Assembly: GCF_025264625.1 (NCBI RefSeq)
Contig: NZ_CP093313.1
Span: forward strand, 930,001-994,000
Direction of reading: 5' to 3'
DNA: 64,000 nt
Source of the DNA: Occallatibacter riparius
Lineage (GTDB): Bacteria; Acidobacteriota; Terriglobia; Terriglobales; Acidobacteriaceae
Shown here piece by piece: positions 9,147 through 18,902 of this stretch. A program made the position numbers and the translations under genes. The notes beneath the pieces were generated by a model. The model was not told the origin of the DNA and searched no databases. It worked only from the letters and a program-made list of their open reading frames with translations. Each line of letters starts with the position of its first letter. Within the stretch, counting starts at the first letter, position 1.

Positions 9147-9180
9147 GCTGCACCTGTCCGTGTCCTGAGGCAGGTGCAGC
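9147..9180. terminator. Hairpin between convergent genes
   Basis: A perfect ten-pair inverted repeat GCTGCACCTG/CAGGTGCAGC with a 14-nt loop lies between the convergent stop codons. There is no strong T-run on either side, so its role as a two-way transcription end is likely but unproved. Confidence 0.5.
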
Positions 9181-9187
9181 TTAAGGC

Positions 9188-10213
<1,026 letters not shown>

Positions 10214-10248
10214 TGCTCTAGGATGCCGCAAACCGCTCAGCGTTGCAG

Positions 10249-11112
10249 CTATCGAGTGGGCACAGTGTTGGTGTGGAAGAGGCGGCGGTTGATGTCGGGC
10301 CAGAATTCCTTCGCCACCATCGAGGCTCCGTCGATACCGATGTCGAGGGCCCAGGCGGTGCCGACGTTCTCAAATGTGCGGCTGCTGGCGGGATAGTAGG
10401 CGGTCGAGATGGCTGCGGAGGAGCCAGCGCCGAGCACTTCGCTGACATTGAATTGCTCCTTCGCGTGGTCTGACCGCGTGACCACCGACCGGCTCAGCGC
10501 GTATCCCGTTCGCTTCAGAAGGCCGCCGTGGCCGAGAGTGTAGTAGCGCGTGTCCTGGTGCGCGATGGCGGGGACTACGAAGCCCACCATGTAGTTCTCG
10601 ATGGTCTGGTCGACGGCAGCACGCCACAGGTACTGACCGTAGCCATCGGCGCCGTGGCCGAGTTCCGGGTAGGCATCGGTCCCGAGGTTATAGCCGGCGA
10701 GCGCCGCGGGAATGAAGATCGACGAGTAATCGAACGAGTCGTCCGTGGCCGTCAGGAACTTCTCCTTCGGGGTCTGGGCGGGCAGCACGTCAGTGCTCGA
10801 GACAGCGCGGAAGTTGGGAATGATGCCGAGGATGCGCTTGGTCTGCATCACCTTCGCGTTCTCAGACGCGGTCTTCGGATCGGGCTCGCTCTTTGTCGCG
10901 TTGGGAGCGTTTTTGATCTGAGGTTCGGGACCATCGGGGAGAGCGGAAGACGAGGCATGCTGCTGGGCGCCGGCCGCGCATACGCATGCCAGCGCGATGA
11001 CCGACAGAGACAAGCCGCGAGCAATCAGCGATTTGCGCGGATGAGGACGAAAAGACGAGCGCGACGGAAAGAGGTCGGGCAAGGAGTGCATGAGTCGGGG
11101 AGTTGAGCTCAT
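10249..11112 (-). CDS. Exported protein of an Acidobacteria-type family, function unknown
   Basis: The 287-residue protein has an N-terminal signal sequence (SLSVIALACVCAAGAQQ, cleavage near residue 48) after a basic leader, a low-complexity spacer, then a conserved body with DSFDYSSIFIPAALAGYN, a Tyr/Gly-rich YPELGHGADGYGQYLW, HQDTRYYTLGHGGLLKRTGYALSRSVVTRSD and KEFWPDINRRLF. I recognise this as a family common in Acidobacteriota proteomes without a known role; the alternating hydrophobic pattern would suit an envelope protein. Another ATG at 11091 is possible. It is divergent from hisS across 155 bases. Confidence 0.65.
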   Translation of the reverse strand: MSSTPRLMHSLPDLFPSRSSFRPHPRKSLIARGLSLSVIALACVCAAGAQQHASSSALPDGPEPQIKNAPNATKSEPDPKTASENAKVMQTKRILGIIPNFRAVSSTDVLPAQTPKEKFLTATDDSFDYSSIFIPAALAGYNLGTDAYPELGHGADGYGQYLWRAAVDQTIENYMVGFVVPAIAHQDTRYYTLGHGGLLKRTGYALSRSVVTRSDHAKEQFNVSEVLGAGSSAAISTAYYPASSRTFENVGTAWALDIGIDGASMVAKEFWPDINRRLFHTNTVPTR

Positions 11113-11267
11113 AGGGTATAGGACCGCAAAGATCGGTTCCGTTTACTGGTTGTACTGAAGATGGACAGAACTTCACTGGGCCGGTTGTTGGTTGGATGCC
11201 GATACAGCGCCGGGGATGCGGCGGATTGCGAGGATTCCGTCAAGGCCGCCATTTAAACTGAAGAGTT

Positions 11268-12548
11268 ATGTCGACATTGAAAGCTGTGCGCGGAACCCGC
11301 GACCTTTTGCCGCCCGAAACCGCGCTCTGGAATCGCATTGAAGCGACTGCCCGCCGAGTTTTCGAGCGGTACAACTTCGGCGAGATCCGCACCCCAGTCT
11401 TCGAAGACACGGCGCTGTTTGCCCGCGGCGTGGGCGAGGAAACCGACATTGTCTCCAAGGAGATGTACACCTGGGAGGACCGTGCCCGCGCGGCCAGCGA
11501 AAAGACGCAGTCTCTCACGCTGCGCCCCGAAAACACCGCCGGCGTGGTCCGCGCATACATTGAGCACAAGCTGGGTGAGACGGGCCAGTTGCAGAAGCTC
11601 TATTACATTGGGCCGCAGTTCCGGCGCGAGCGGCCGCAGAAGGGACGCTACCGCCAGTTCTCGCAGATTGGCGCCGAGGTCATCGGGCCGCCATCGGCAG
11701 GCAGCGAGTCGCCCCTGCGGGATGCCGAAGTGCTGGAGATGCTGGCCACGCTGCTCGATGAATTGGGCATCACCGGCTGGACGCTGCACCTGAACTCCGT
11801 CGGTTCCTCGGCGGACCGCGCGCGCTACAACGAGGTGCTTCGTGCGGCATTGGCGGACGTAGCGCCGAAGATGTGCGGGGATTGCCAAAGGCGTGCTGTC
11901 ACAAATCCACTGCGCGTGCTTGACTGCAAGGTGCCCGAGGATCAGCCGATTATCGAGGCGCTGCCCAAGATCGACTCGGTTCTGGGTGAGGACTCAAAGG
12001 CGCATTTCGCCGCGGTTCTGGCCGCACTGGATACCGCTGGCGTGCCGTATGAGCGCAATCTGCGTTTGGTGCGCGGGCTCGACTACTACACGCGAACCAC
12101 GTTTGAGTTCACCCACGGCGGCCTGGGCGCGCAGAATGCGCTGCTCGGCGGTGGGCGTTACGACGGCCTCAGCGAAGCGATCGGCGGGCCTAAGGCGCCG
12201 GGCATCGGCTTCGCCATGGGCGAGGACCGCCTGGTGCTGACCTTGCAGGCCATCGAAGAGGCCAAGGCCGTCAAGGGAGACGCCTACATCGCTCCGCTGG
12301 GTGAGTCGATGAATCCCGCGGCCCTGAAGCTGGCGCGCGAACTCCGCCGTGAAGGCCTTAAGGTCGAGCTCGGCGACGGCAGCTTCAGGCTGAAGAAATC
12401 GTTTGAAGCGGCCGATAAGGTGGCGCGCAGAATCGTCATCCTGGGTGAGGATGAGCTCGCGTCCGGTATCCTGACAGTGAAGGAGTTTGCCTCCGGAACC
12501 CAGACCAAAGTTCCGCGCGCGGAGCTGGTTGACGTTCTGTCGAAGTGA
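11268..12548 (+). CDS. hisS: Histidyl-tRNA synthetase
   Basis: A 426-residue class II synthetase. Visible motifs are VRGTRDLLPPE at the N terminus, RPENTAGVVRAYIEH, motif 2 in YYIGPQFRRERPQKGRYRQF, the HisRS-specific LVRGLDYYTRTTFEF, and motif 3 GIGFAMGEDRL, followed by an anticodon-binding domain (residues 330-426). It charges tRNA-His with histidine. GAAGAG precedes the ATG closely. aspS follows 120 bases downstream; the pair hisS-aspS is common in bacteria and may be one transcript, though no clear terminator or promoter is visible between them. Confidence 0.97.
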   Translation: MSTLKAVRGTRDLLPPETALWNRIEATARRVFERYNFGEIRTPVFEDTALFARGVGEETDIVSKEMYTWEDRARAASEKTQSLTLRPENTAGVVRAYIEHKLGETGQLQKLYYIGPQFRRERPQKGRYRQFSQIGAEVIGPPSAGSESPLRDAEVLEMLATLLDELGITGWTLHLNSVGSSADRARYNEVLRAALADVAPKMCGDCQRRAVTNPLRVLDCKVPEDQPIIEALPKIDSVLGEDSKAHFAAVLAALDTAGVPYERNLRLVRGLDYYTRTTFEFTHGGLGAQNALLGGGRYDGLSEAIGGPKAPGIGFAMGEDRLVLTLQAIEEAKAVKGDAYIAPLGESMNPAALKLARELRREGLKVELGDGSFRLKKSFEAADKVARRIVILGEDELASGILTVKEFASGTQTKVPRAELVDVLSK

Positions 12549-12670
12549 TTCCCCGTCCTGTCGTGAAGGTCTGATAGCGAGGCTGCCAGCCTTGGAAGCA
12601 GGTCCTCCCCCTTCGTTGCACTCAGGGTCAGGATGACAAGTTTTTGGATGAACAGTTAAGGAAGGTTTTC

Positions 12671-14557
12671 GTGCTCGACTTTTTAGGCAATCTGGAACGG
12701 ACCCACATGTGCGGCGAATTGCGCGCCGCGGATGCAGGTAAACCGGTCGTCGTCATGGGCTGGGTTAATCGCCGCCGCGACCATGGCAACCTCATCTTCC
12801 TCGATCTGCGCGACCGCTCCGGCATTTGCCAGGTGGTGCTCGACAAGGAGTTGACGCCGGAAGGGCATGCCAAGGGCGAAGCAGTCCGTCCCGAGTATGT
12901 GGTTGCCGCAGTCGGCAAGGTTCGCCTGCGCAGCGCTGACGCCATCAACCCCAAGATGGAAACAGGCGAGATCGAGATCGAAGCCACCGAGCTGCGCGTC
13001 CTCAACGACACGCGCCTCGCCCCGTTCTCGCCCGCTGACGACGCCATCCAGAACGAAGAGGTTCGGCTCAAGTATCGCTACGTCGACCTGCGCCGCCTGG
13101 AGATGCAGCGCAACTTCCGCCTGCGGCATGACATTACGCGCGCGATTCGGGAGAGCATGAGCTCGCAGGGATTCCTCGAAGTCGAAACGCCCATCCTCTG
13201 CAAGTCCACGCCTGAGGGCGCGCGCGATTTCCTTGTGCCCAGCCGCGTGCATCCGGGCGAGTTCTACGCGTTGCCGCAGTCGCCGCAGATCTTCAAGCAG
13301 ATCCTGATGATCTCGGGTTTCGACCGTTACTTCCAGATCGCACGTTGCTTTCGCGATGAAGATCTCCGTGCGGACCGCCAGCTTGAGTTCACGCAGGTCG
13401 ATCTCGAAATGAGCTTCCCGCGCCAGGAGCACGTCTTCGCGGTGGTCGAGAACTTCCTGTCCGCGGCATTCGCGGCTGCCGGAGTAGCACTGCCAACGCC
13501 CTTCCCCAAGATCACCTACGACGAATCGATGCAGCGCTTCGGGTCAGACAAGCCGGACATGCGTCTGCCCGAGATGGCCGACGTGCGCGCAGCGTTCACG
13601 GACGAGGTGCTGGATAAGTTAAAGATCGATCCGGCACTGCCGGTGGTGGCGTTCCGCATTCCCAGCGTCGGCGAACTGAGCCGCAAGGAGCGCGAAGACA
13701 ACTGGCCCATGTTCGACAAGAACAAGGGCGCCAAGTTCATCGACGATTTTAAGCGGCTGTCGAGAGATTTGCCCGAGACCGCCGCGAAGGTGCGCGAGCT
13801 TGCCGGCGCGTCTGAGGCCGACTTCGTCATCATTGTGGCCGGCGATCCGGCGCACCACATCAAGGCCAGCGACACCAAGTTCGAAGGCCGCTTGAGCGAG
13901 CGGGAGATCAACGTCTATGCCGCAGCCGGCAATTTCCGCACCGAGCTCGCCAAGAAGTATGCTGACCGCCATAAGGCGTTTGAAGTCACAGAAGAAGTCG
14001 TGCGTAGCGCCGATCCCCAAAAATCGAAATCGACCGGAAAGCTCGTTGACGGATCCAAGGCGTTCCATCCAATGTGGATCGTCGACTTCCCCATGTTCGA
14101 GTACGACGTGGCTACCGGGCACTGGGTGCCAGCGCACCATCCGTTCACCGCGCCGCACGAGCACGACATGCCGAACCTCGAAAGCGATCCGGCCAGTGTG
14201 CGCGCCAACTGCTATGACCTTGCGATGAATGGGCTCGAACTCGGCTCCGGCTCCATCCGTATCCATCGCAAAGACGTGCAGCAGGTCATCTTTAAATCGC
14301 TCGGCATCAGCGAAGAGGAAGCTCGTCAGCGGTTCGGCTTCTTCCTCGACGCGCTTGAGTATGGCACGCCTCCGCATGGCGGCATTGCGCTGGGGCTCGA
14401 CCGCATCGTGATGCTACTGGCCGGCGCAGCGAATCTCCGCGAAGTAATCACGTTCCCGAAGACCGCGAAGGCCATCGACTTGATGGCCGACGCGCCAACG
14501 ACGGTGACCGACCAGCAGATGAAGGAACTGCACCTGCGCGTGCAGTTGAAGAGCTAG
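12671..14557 (+). CDS. aspS: Aspartyl-tRNA synthetase
   Basis: Bacterial-type AspRS of about 629 residues: OB-fold anticodon domain (MGWVNRRRDHGNLIFLDLRDR), class II motifs YRYVDLRR, FLVPSRVHPGEFYALPQSPQ and FRDEDLRADRQLEFTQ, an inserted GAD-like domain (about 290-420), and motif 3 GIALGLDRIVMLL. I set the start at GTG 12671 because AAGGAAGG lies six bases upstream and LDFLGNLERTHMCGEL then begins as in relatives; a TTG at 12644 is open but lacks a ribosome site. Whether the enzyme is discriminating (Asp only) or also makes Asp-tRNA-Asn cannot be settled here. Confidence 0.96.
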   Translation: MLDFLGNLERTHMCGELRAADAGKPVVVMGWVNRRRDHGNLIFLDLRDRSGICQVVLDKELTPEGHAKGEAVRPEYVVAAVGKVRLRSADAINPKMETGEIEIEATELRVLNDTRLAPFSPADDAIQNEEVRLKYRYVDLRRLEMQRNFRLRHDITRAIRESMSSQGFLEVETPILCKSTPEGARDFLVPSRVHPGEFYALPQSPQIFKQILMISGFDRYFQIARCFRDEDLRADRQLEFTQVDLEMSFPRQEHVFAVVENFLSAAFAAAGVALPTPFPKITYDESMQRFGSDKPDMRLPEMADVRAAFTDEVLDKLKIDPALPVVAFRIPSVGELSRKEREDNWPMFDKNKGAKFIDDFKRLSRDLPETAAKVRELAGASEADFVIIVAGDPAHHIKASDTKFEGRLSEREINVYAAAGNFRTELAKKYADRHKAFEVTEEVVRSADPQKSKSTGKLVDGSKAFHPMWIVDFPMFEYDVATGHWVPAHHPFTAPHEHDMPNLESDPASVRANCYDLAMNGLELGSGSIRIHRKDVQQVIFKSLGISEEEARQRFGFFLDALEYGTPPHGGIALGLDRIVMLLAGAANLREVITFPKTAKAIDLMADAPTTVTDQQMKELHLRVQLKS

Positions 14558-14574
14558 AAATCGCCTATCGAGCG

Positions 14575-14608
14575 AAAGCCCACGCATCACAGCGTGGGCT
14601 TTTGCTTG
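14575..14608 (+). terminator. Intrinsic terminator after aspS
   Basis: An eleven-pair stem AAAGCCCACGC/GCGTGGGCTTT, 6-nt loop, then T-rich TTTTGCTTGTT, 17 bases after the stop codon. Confidence 0.9.
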
Positions 14609-14653
14609 TTGACCTCTGTTTGTCTTTTGCGAAAGGCTAAACTCCCTTCGCAG

Positions 14654-15148
14654 CTATCCGTAGTAGGCTGCTCCTACGCGATCCCTCCATTTGAGGAACA
14701 CTTCGCGCAAGTCATCTTTCTTGCCTCTCACCTTGGGCATTTGGTGAACGAACACGTCGGTTACGCCGGGATCGAATACGCCTCCCGTGATTCCATCTTC
14801 GCGAAAAACGAGCAACGGCTTGCCCAGCGAATAGAGGATGCCGGCCTCGAGATGATTCCAGGAAGACGGAAAGCATGCGGAGCCATCCAATGGCTTCTCA
14901 CCTTTGGTGCCAGGCTTCCAGACGCCGGCCGTAGCCGTGAACTGGTTGAATCCCAGGATCACGCCACCTGAGCAATGGCGCGCGATGACTAGGACCTCAC
15001 GAAGCGGCAAATCGGAAGGGTAGTCGGAGCGCCCCAGGGCTCGCGGCTCAAGATTGAGCGAGTCGAGAATATCGATGACGATTGTTCGCCGTGACTCTTG
15101 CTCACGACTGAGGGAAGTGGGACATGAGACGAATACCGGGATTCGCAT
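14654..15148 (-). CDS. TIR/deoxyribosyltransferase-like protein, function unknown
   Basis: A 164-residue soluble protein with an alternating beta/alpha pattern: strand PVFVSCPTSL, helix, ARHCSGGVILGFNQF, then SSWNHLEAGILYSLGKPLLVFRE and a closing helix (DDLREVFLKWRDRVG). The last block resembles the E-A-G-x-A/L..G.P.L.V segment of nucleoside 2-deoxyribosyltransferase and TIR-like folds, where the Glu acts on the glycosidic bond of a nucleoside or NAD. That is an inference from pattern; I know no named family. The start is ATG 15148, preceded by GGAG, rather than ATG 15199. It stands alone, convergent with aspS and divergent from the DUF2252 gene. Confidence 0.6.
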   Translation of the reverse strand: MRIPVFVSCPTSLSREQESRRTIVIDILDSLNLEPRALGRSDYPSDLPLREVLVIARHCSGGVILGFNQFTATAGVWKPGTKGEKPLDGSACFPSSWNHLEAGILYSLGKPLLVFREDGITGGVFDPGVTDVFVHQMPKVRGKKDDLREVFLKWRDRVGAAYYG

Positions 15149-15296
15149 CTCGATATCTCCGCAATTGGCGTTCCTGGATTGGTTGAGAGTATCCCACACC
15201 CTGCTGATCGCGCGATACAGTTGAATTGCTCAACGCGTGACTCGGCCGCGAACATGAGTTTGGTAGAGCGTGCCGCCCGGGTGTATGTTCCTTCTA

Positions 15297-16652
15297 ATGC
15301 ACTGGACCGCTCCTGAAGATCGCCGCAAGCTGGGCCAGGCCCGCCGTAAGCAGGTTGGCCGTCAGGCACACTGCACCCTCAACTGCAAATCGCGCCGCAC
15401 GTCGGCCTGGCAGCTTCTTCAGCACGCAGCCAAGGGACGCGTTCCCAAGCTAGTCAAGCTGAAGTGGGAACTCATGGCGGAGTCGCCGCTGGGCTACTTT
15501 CGTGGCGCGGTGCCCGTGATGGCGGCCGATCTCGCCGTGCTGCCCAACACCGGTATCCTCACGCAGATCTGCGGCGACGCCCACATCCGCAACGTCGGGG
15601 CCTTTGCCGCGCCCGACGGACGCCTGGTCTTCGACATCAACGACTTCGATGAAACCATCTGCGGCCCGTTTGAGTGGGACCTGAAGCGCATGGCCGCCTC
15701 GCTCGTCCTTGCCGGCCGTGCCGCCGGCCAGAAGAAGAGCTCCGGACGCGATGCTGCGATCCAGTGCATCACGCATTATGCCGCGCTTATGCGCATTCTT
15801 GCAAAGATGCCGGCGCTCGAAATGAGCCGCTTCCAGGTGCATCGCATCGGCACCCTGCAGCCCATTCACACTGCCCTGTTGAAAGCAGAGCGCGCCACGC
15901 CCCTGCATACACTTGAGGTGCTTACCGAGCCCGCGCGTGACGAAACCGATGCACCGCGCCGCTTCAAAGAAGAGCCCCTCCACTTATGGCGCATCACCGG
16001 CCGCGAGAGGGACGAGGTGCTTGCTGCGCTCGGACCTTATCGCGCCATGCTCGAGCCGCAGAGGCAGCATCTGCTCTCGCTGTATCGCCCCATGGACGTC
16101 GCGTTCAAGGTTGTCGGCACCGGCTCCGTGGGCCTGCGCGACTACTGCGTTTACTTCGAGGGCAACGGACCCGGCGATCCGTTGTTCCTGCAGATCAAAG
16201 AGGAGCCCGCCTCCGGCTACGCGGCGTATCTCCCTGATGCGCATCCGCCACACCAGAATGGTCAGCGCGTGGCCGAGGGACAGCGTTCGATGCAAGTGCA
16301 GTCGGATCCATTCCTCGGGTGGACCCACATGGGCGCGCGCGACTACCTTGTCCGGCAGCTCAACGACCATAAATCCTCCGTAGAACTGGAAGATCTTGCG
16401 GGCGACGGCCTGGCTGCCTTTGCGCAGGTCTGCGGTGAACTGCTTGCCCGCAGCCACGCGCGCGCTGGAGACCCTTTGGCTATCTCCGGTTACCTTGGCG
16501 GCGGTGCGGGATTCGCAGAGGCGCTGGCGGAGTTCGGTGAAGCCTACGCAGACCAGACCGAGAAGGATTGGCAGGAACTGCGTCACGCCACGGGCCATAC
16601 CAATAGCCCTTCACGCGCGGCGGCGCGGAAAAAATCCCCGCAAGCAAAATAG
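15297..16652 (+). CDS. DUF2252 family protein
   Basis: Matches the DUF2252 pattern throughout: SPLGYFRGAVPVMAADLA, ICGDAHIRNVGAFAAPDGRLVFDINDFDETICGPFEWDLKRMAASLVLAGRAAG near residues 65-145, then FKVVGTGSVGLRDYCVYFEGNG and FLQIKEE. The GDAH...DINDFDE arrangement recalls the catalytic and metal sites of aminoglycoside-kinase-like folds, so a kinase-like activity is plausible but unproved. The start is uncertain: GTG 15270, ATG 15285 and ATG 15297 are all in frame and none has a strong ribosome site; I use 15297, where the family-like sequence begins. Confidence 0.82.
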   Translation: MHWTAPEDRRKLGQARRKQVGRQAHCTLNCKSRRTSAWQLLQHAAKGRVPKLVKLKWELMAESPLGYFRGAVPVMAADLAVLPNTGILTQICGDAHIRNVGAFAAPDGRLVFDINDFDETICGPFEWDLKRMAASLVLAGRAAGQKKSSGRDAAIQCITHYAALMRILAKMPALEMSRFQVHRIGTLQPIHTALLKAERATPLHTLEVLTEPARDETDAPRRFKEEPLHLWRITGRERDEVLAALGPYRAMLEPQRQHLLSLYRPMDVAFKVVGTGSVGLRDYCVYFEGNGPGDPLFLQIKEEPASGYAAYLPDAHPPHQNGQRVAEGQRSMQVQSDPFLGWTHMGARDYLVRQLNDHKSSVELEDLAGDGLAAFAQVCGELLARSHARAGDPLAISGYLGGGAGFAEALAEFGEAYADQTEKDWQELRHATGHTNSPSRAAARKKSPQAK

Positions 16653-17056
16653 CGAGCGTGCGCGACGGATTAAAGTACCTGGTTTGACGTGGCGACGGGA
16701 TCCGGCGAAGAGGCGTTCACCGCAACTTCCTGCACTCTCGGCTTCGCAATAGGCGACTGCGTATGCGGCAAGCTGCTCTTGATTGGGGGACAAGCCGAGG
16801 CGCGTCTCTTCTGCCTCGGCCGGAATAAGGCCGCAATGGCATCGCCCAGCGAAATGGGGTGCCGCAGAACGAACGGGTTATGAGAACGGTCTCCCATACC
16901 AGCAATGTAAGGTGCAAATGTTGCTCCAGTGTGAATGCCGTTCCGCATTGCGTAAATCCTCATCAGGAACTCATAAGGCTCTCGCCAGAAACCGGCGCTG
17001 CGTTGCTTCCCTCACGTGCGGCATGTTTCACTTGAGCGCGAAACCGGAGTGACCGA
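16653..17056. other. 404-base gap before glpK
   Basis: No conserved gene, RNA or strong hairpin is seen. The reverse strand holds an open frame at 16670-16963 (97 codons, or 76 from the ATG at 16897, MGDRSHNPFVLRHP) with fairly ordinary codon use but no ribosome site and no recognised domain; I do not call it a gene. The glpK promoter presumably lies near 16960-17030. Confidence 0.4.
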
Positions 17057-18544
17057 ATGTCCTACGTTCTTGCTCTCGATCAGGGCACCACCAGCTCTCG
17101 CGCCATCCTCTTCGACCAGGCTGGGAACATCGCAGCCGTTGCGCAAAAGGAATTTCAGCAGTTCTATCCGCAGGCGGGCTGGGTGGAGCACGATCCCATG
17201 GAGATCCTCACCAGCCAGATGACTTGTGCCGTCGAAGTACTGGGCAAAGTCGGCGCACGCCCGCGTGACGTAGCCGCGATCGGCATCACCAACCAACGCG
17301 AGACTGTCATCGTATGGGAGCGCGAAACCGGCCACCCTATCCATCCCGCTATCGTGTGGCAGGACCGCCGGACGGCGGGTTTCTGCAGTGAACTCGAGCA
17401 GAGCGGCGCCGGTGACAACATCTCCAACCGCAGCGGCCTGGTCATCGATCCCTATTTCTCCGCGACCAAAATCCGCTGGATACTCGATAACGTCCCCGGC
17501 GCGCGCGCGCGTGCGGAGCGCGGCGAGTTAGCCTTCGGCACGGTTGACTCGTGGCTCGTGTGGCATCTGACCAGCGGACACCGCCACGTGACAGACGTGA
17601 CCAACGCCTCGCGTACGCTCCTGTTCAATGTGGTCGAGGGCCGCTGGGATCCCGAGTTGCTCCGCATCTTCGGCATCCCTGAAAGCATGCTGCCTGATGT
17701 AGCGTGGTCGAGCGAGCGCGTGGGCGAGGTGACGACCACTCTCGGCCTTGGCGGCATTTCGATCGCGGGAATTGCGGGCGATCAGCAGGCCGCGCTCTTC
17801 GGCCAGCTCTGCTGGAATCCGGGCGACGCCAAGAACACTTATGGCACCGGCTGCTTTCTTCTACAGAACATCGGCACGAATTTCATGCGCTCGAAGTACA
17901 AGCTCATTACCACAATCGCCGCCAGCGCGCAGCATCGGCTTGAGTACGCATTCGAAGGCTCCGTTTTCATTGGTGGCGCGGTAGTGCAGTGGCTTCGAGA
18001 CAACCTGCGGATCATTGGGTCGTCCGCCGAAGTTGGCGCGCTTGCCGCCGGCGAGAAAGATGCGGGCGGACTCATCTTCGTTCCCGCATTCGTTGGACTG
18101 GGCGCGCCTCACTGGGATCCTCACGCGAGCGGGCTGCTCATCGGTCTTCGTCGTGACACGCGACCCGGCCACATTGCCCGCGCCGCTCTCGAGAGCATCG
18201 CCTTCCAGGTGGCCGACGTCCTCGAGGCAATGGACAGCGAGACGCCCCAACCGCTCGCGGCCCTGCGCGTGGACGGTGGCGCAGCCGTCAACGATCTGCT
18301 CATGCAGTTCCAGGCTGACGTGCTCGGCGTGCCCGTGGTCCGTCCGCAGGTCACCGAGACAACCGCGCTGGGAGCAGCTTATCTGGCAGGGCTTGCCGTC
18401 GGGTTCTGGCACAGCCCTGAGGATCTGCGCTCCAGCCGCAAGGCCGACACACGTTTTGAACCGAAGATGGATCGGGCTGAGGCTACTCGGCTGAGGGCGC
18501 GTTGGCATCAGGCCGTGGAGCGTTCCAAGAATTGGGCCGAATGA
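17057..18544 (+). CDS. glpK: Glycerol kinase
   Basis: A full-length 495-residue FGGY kinase: N-terminal phosphate loop [43 protein letters not shown], a second ATPase lobe beginning [15 protein letters not shown], and the conserved [26 protein letters not shown]. It phosphorylates glycerol to sn-glycerol 3-phosphate in the cytoplasm. Its pathway partner glpD is in the same window but 10 kb away on the other strand, so they are not co-transcribed, and no glycerol facilitator gene is adjacent. CGGAG precedes the ATG. The stop codon region is followed 30 bases later by the zinc finger gene. Confidence 0.96.
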   Translation: MSYVLALDQGTTSSRAILFDQAGNIAAVAQKEFQQFYPQAGWVEHDPMEILTSQMTCAVEVLGKVGARPRDVAAIGITNQRETVIVWERETGHPIHPAIVWQDRRTAGFCSELEQSGAGDNISNRSGLVIDPYFSATKIRWILDNVPGARARAERGELAFGTVDSWLVWHLTSGHRHVTDVTNASRTLLFNVVEGRWDPELLRIFGIPESMLPDVAWSSERVGEVTTTLGLGGISIAGIAGDQQAALFGQLCWNPGDAKNTYGTGCFLLQNIGTNFMRSKYKLITTIAASAQHRLEYAFEGSVFIGGAVVQWLRDNLRIIGSSAEVGALAAGEKDAGGLIFVPAFVGLGAPHWDPHASGLLIGLRRDTRPGHIARAALESIAFQVADVLEAMDSETPQPLAALRVDGGAAVNDLLMQFQADVLGVPVVRPQVTETTALGAAYLAGLAVGFWHSPEDLRSSRKADTRFEPKMDRAEATRLRARWHQAVERSKNWAE

Positions 18545-18573
18545 TGGATCATAGAGACAGACGGGAGGTCGTC

Positions 18574-18834
18574 ATGTCATCAGAATGCAGCCACGTTAAG
18601 GACCATGTAAAACCTGTGCATCCTCATAGCCGCGGCTGCGAAGAGTGCCTCAAGCTCGGCGATACATGGGTCCATCTTCGGATGTGCCTTGAGTGCGGTC
18701 ACGTCGGTTGTTGCGATTCGTCGAAGAACACGCACGCGCGCAAGCACTTCCACTCCAGCCACCACCCCATCATCCAGTCCGCTGAGCGCGGCGAAGACTG
18801 GCGCTGGTGCTACGTCGACGAAGTGTATCTCTAG
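18574..18834 (+). CDS. Small UBP-type zinc finger protein
   Basis: An 86-residue protein built almost entirely from a UBP-type zinc finger (Zf-UBP): CSHV...CEECLKLGD.WVHLRMCLECGHVGCCDSS...HARKHFHSSHHPII, then RGEDWRWCYVDEVYL. In eukaryotes this domain binds the C terminus of ubiquitin; bacterial versions are short and their role is not established. The start is ATG 18574 because GGGAGG lies five bases upstream; frames open further back into glpK. It probably shares the glpK transcript and ends at a strong terminator. Confidence 0.88.
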   Translation: MSSECSHVKDHVKPVHPHSRGCEECLKLGDTWVHLRMCLECGHVGCCDSSKNTHARKHFHSSHHPIIQSAERGEDWRWCYVDEVYL

Positions 18835-18845
18835 AATCAAAAGAG

Positions 18846-18887
18846 AAACAGCGAAAGAGCGAGGCGCTCTTTCGCTGTTTCGTTTTA
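18846..18887. terminator. Strong hairpin terminator between glpK operon and rpsA
   Basis: A perfect fifteen-pair stem AAACAGCGAAAGAGC/GCTCTTTCGCTGTTT with a 5-nt loop is followed by CGTTTTA on the plus strand; it lies between convergent genes and may serve both, although the A-rich left side (AAAAGAGAAA) gives only a partial T-run on the minus strand. Confidence 0.88.
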
Positions 18888-18902
18888 TGCGGCGTTGCTT
18901 GC

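Noticed and set aside
16670..16963. Minus-strand 97-codon frame before glpK
   Set aside because: No ribosome site, no domain, two competing starts; noted in the gap entry but not called.
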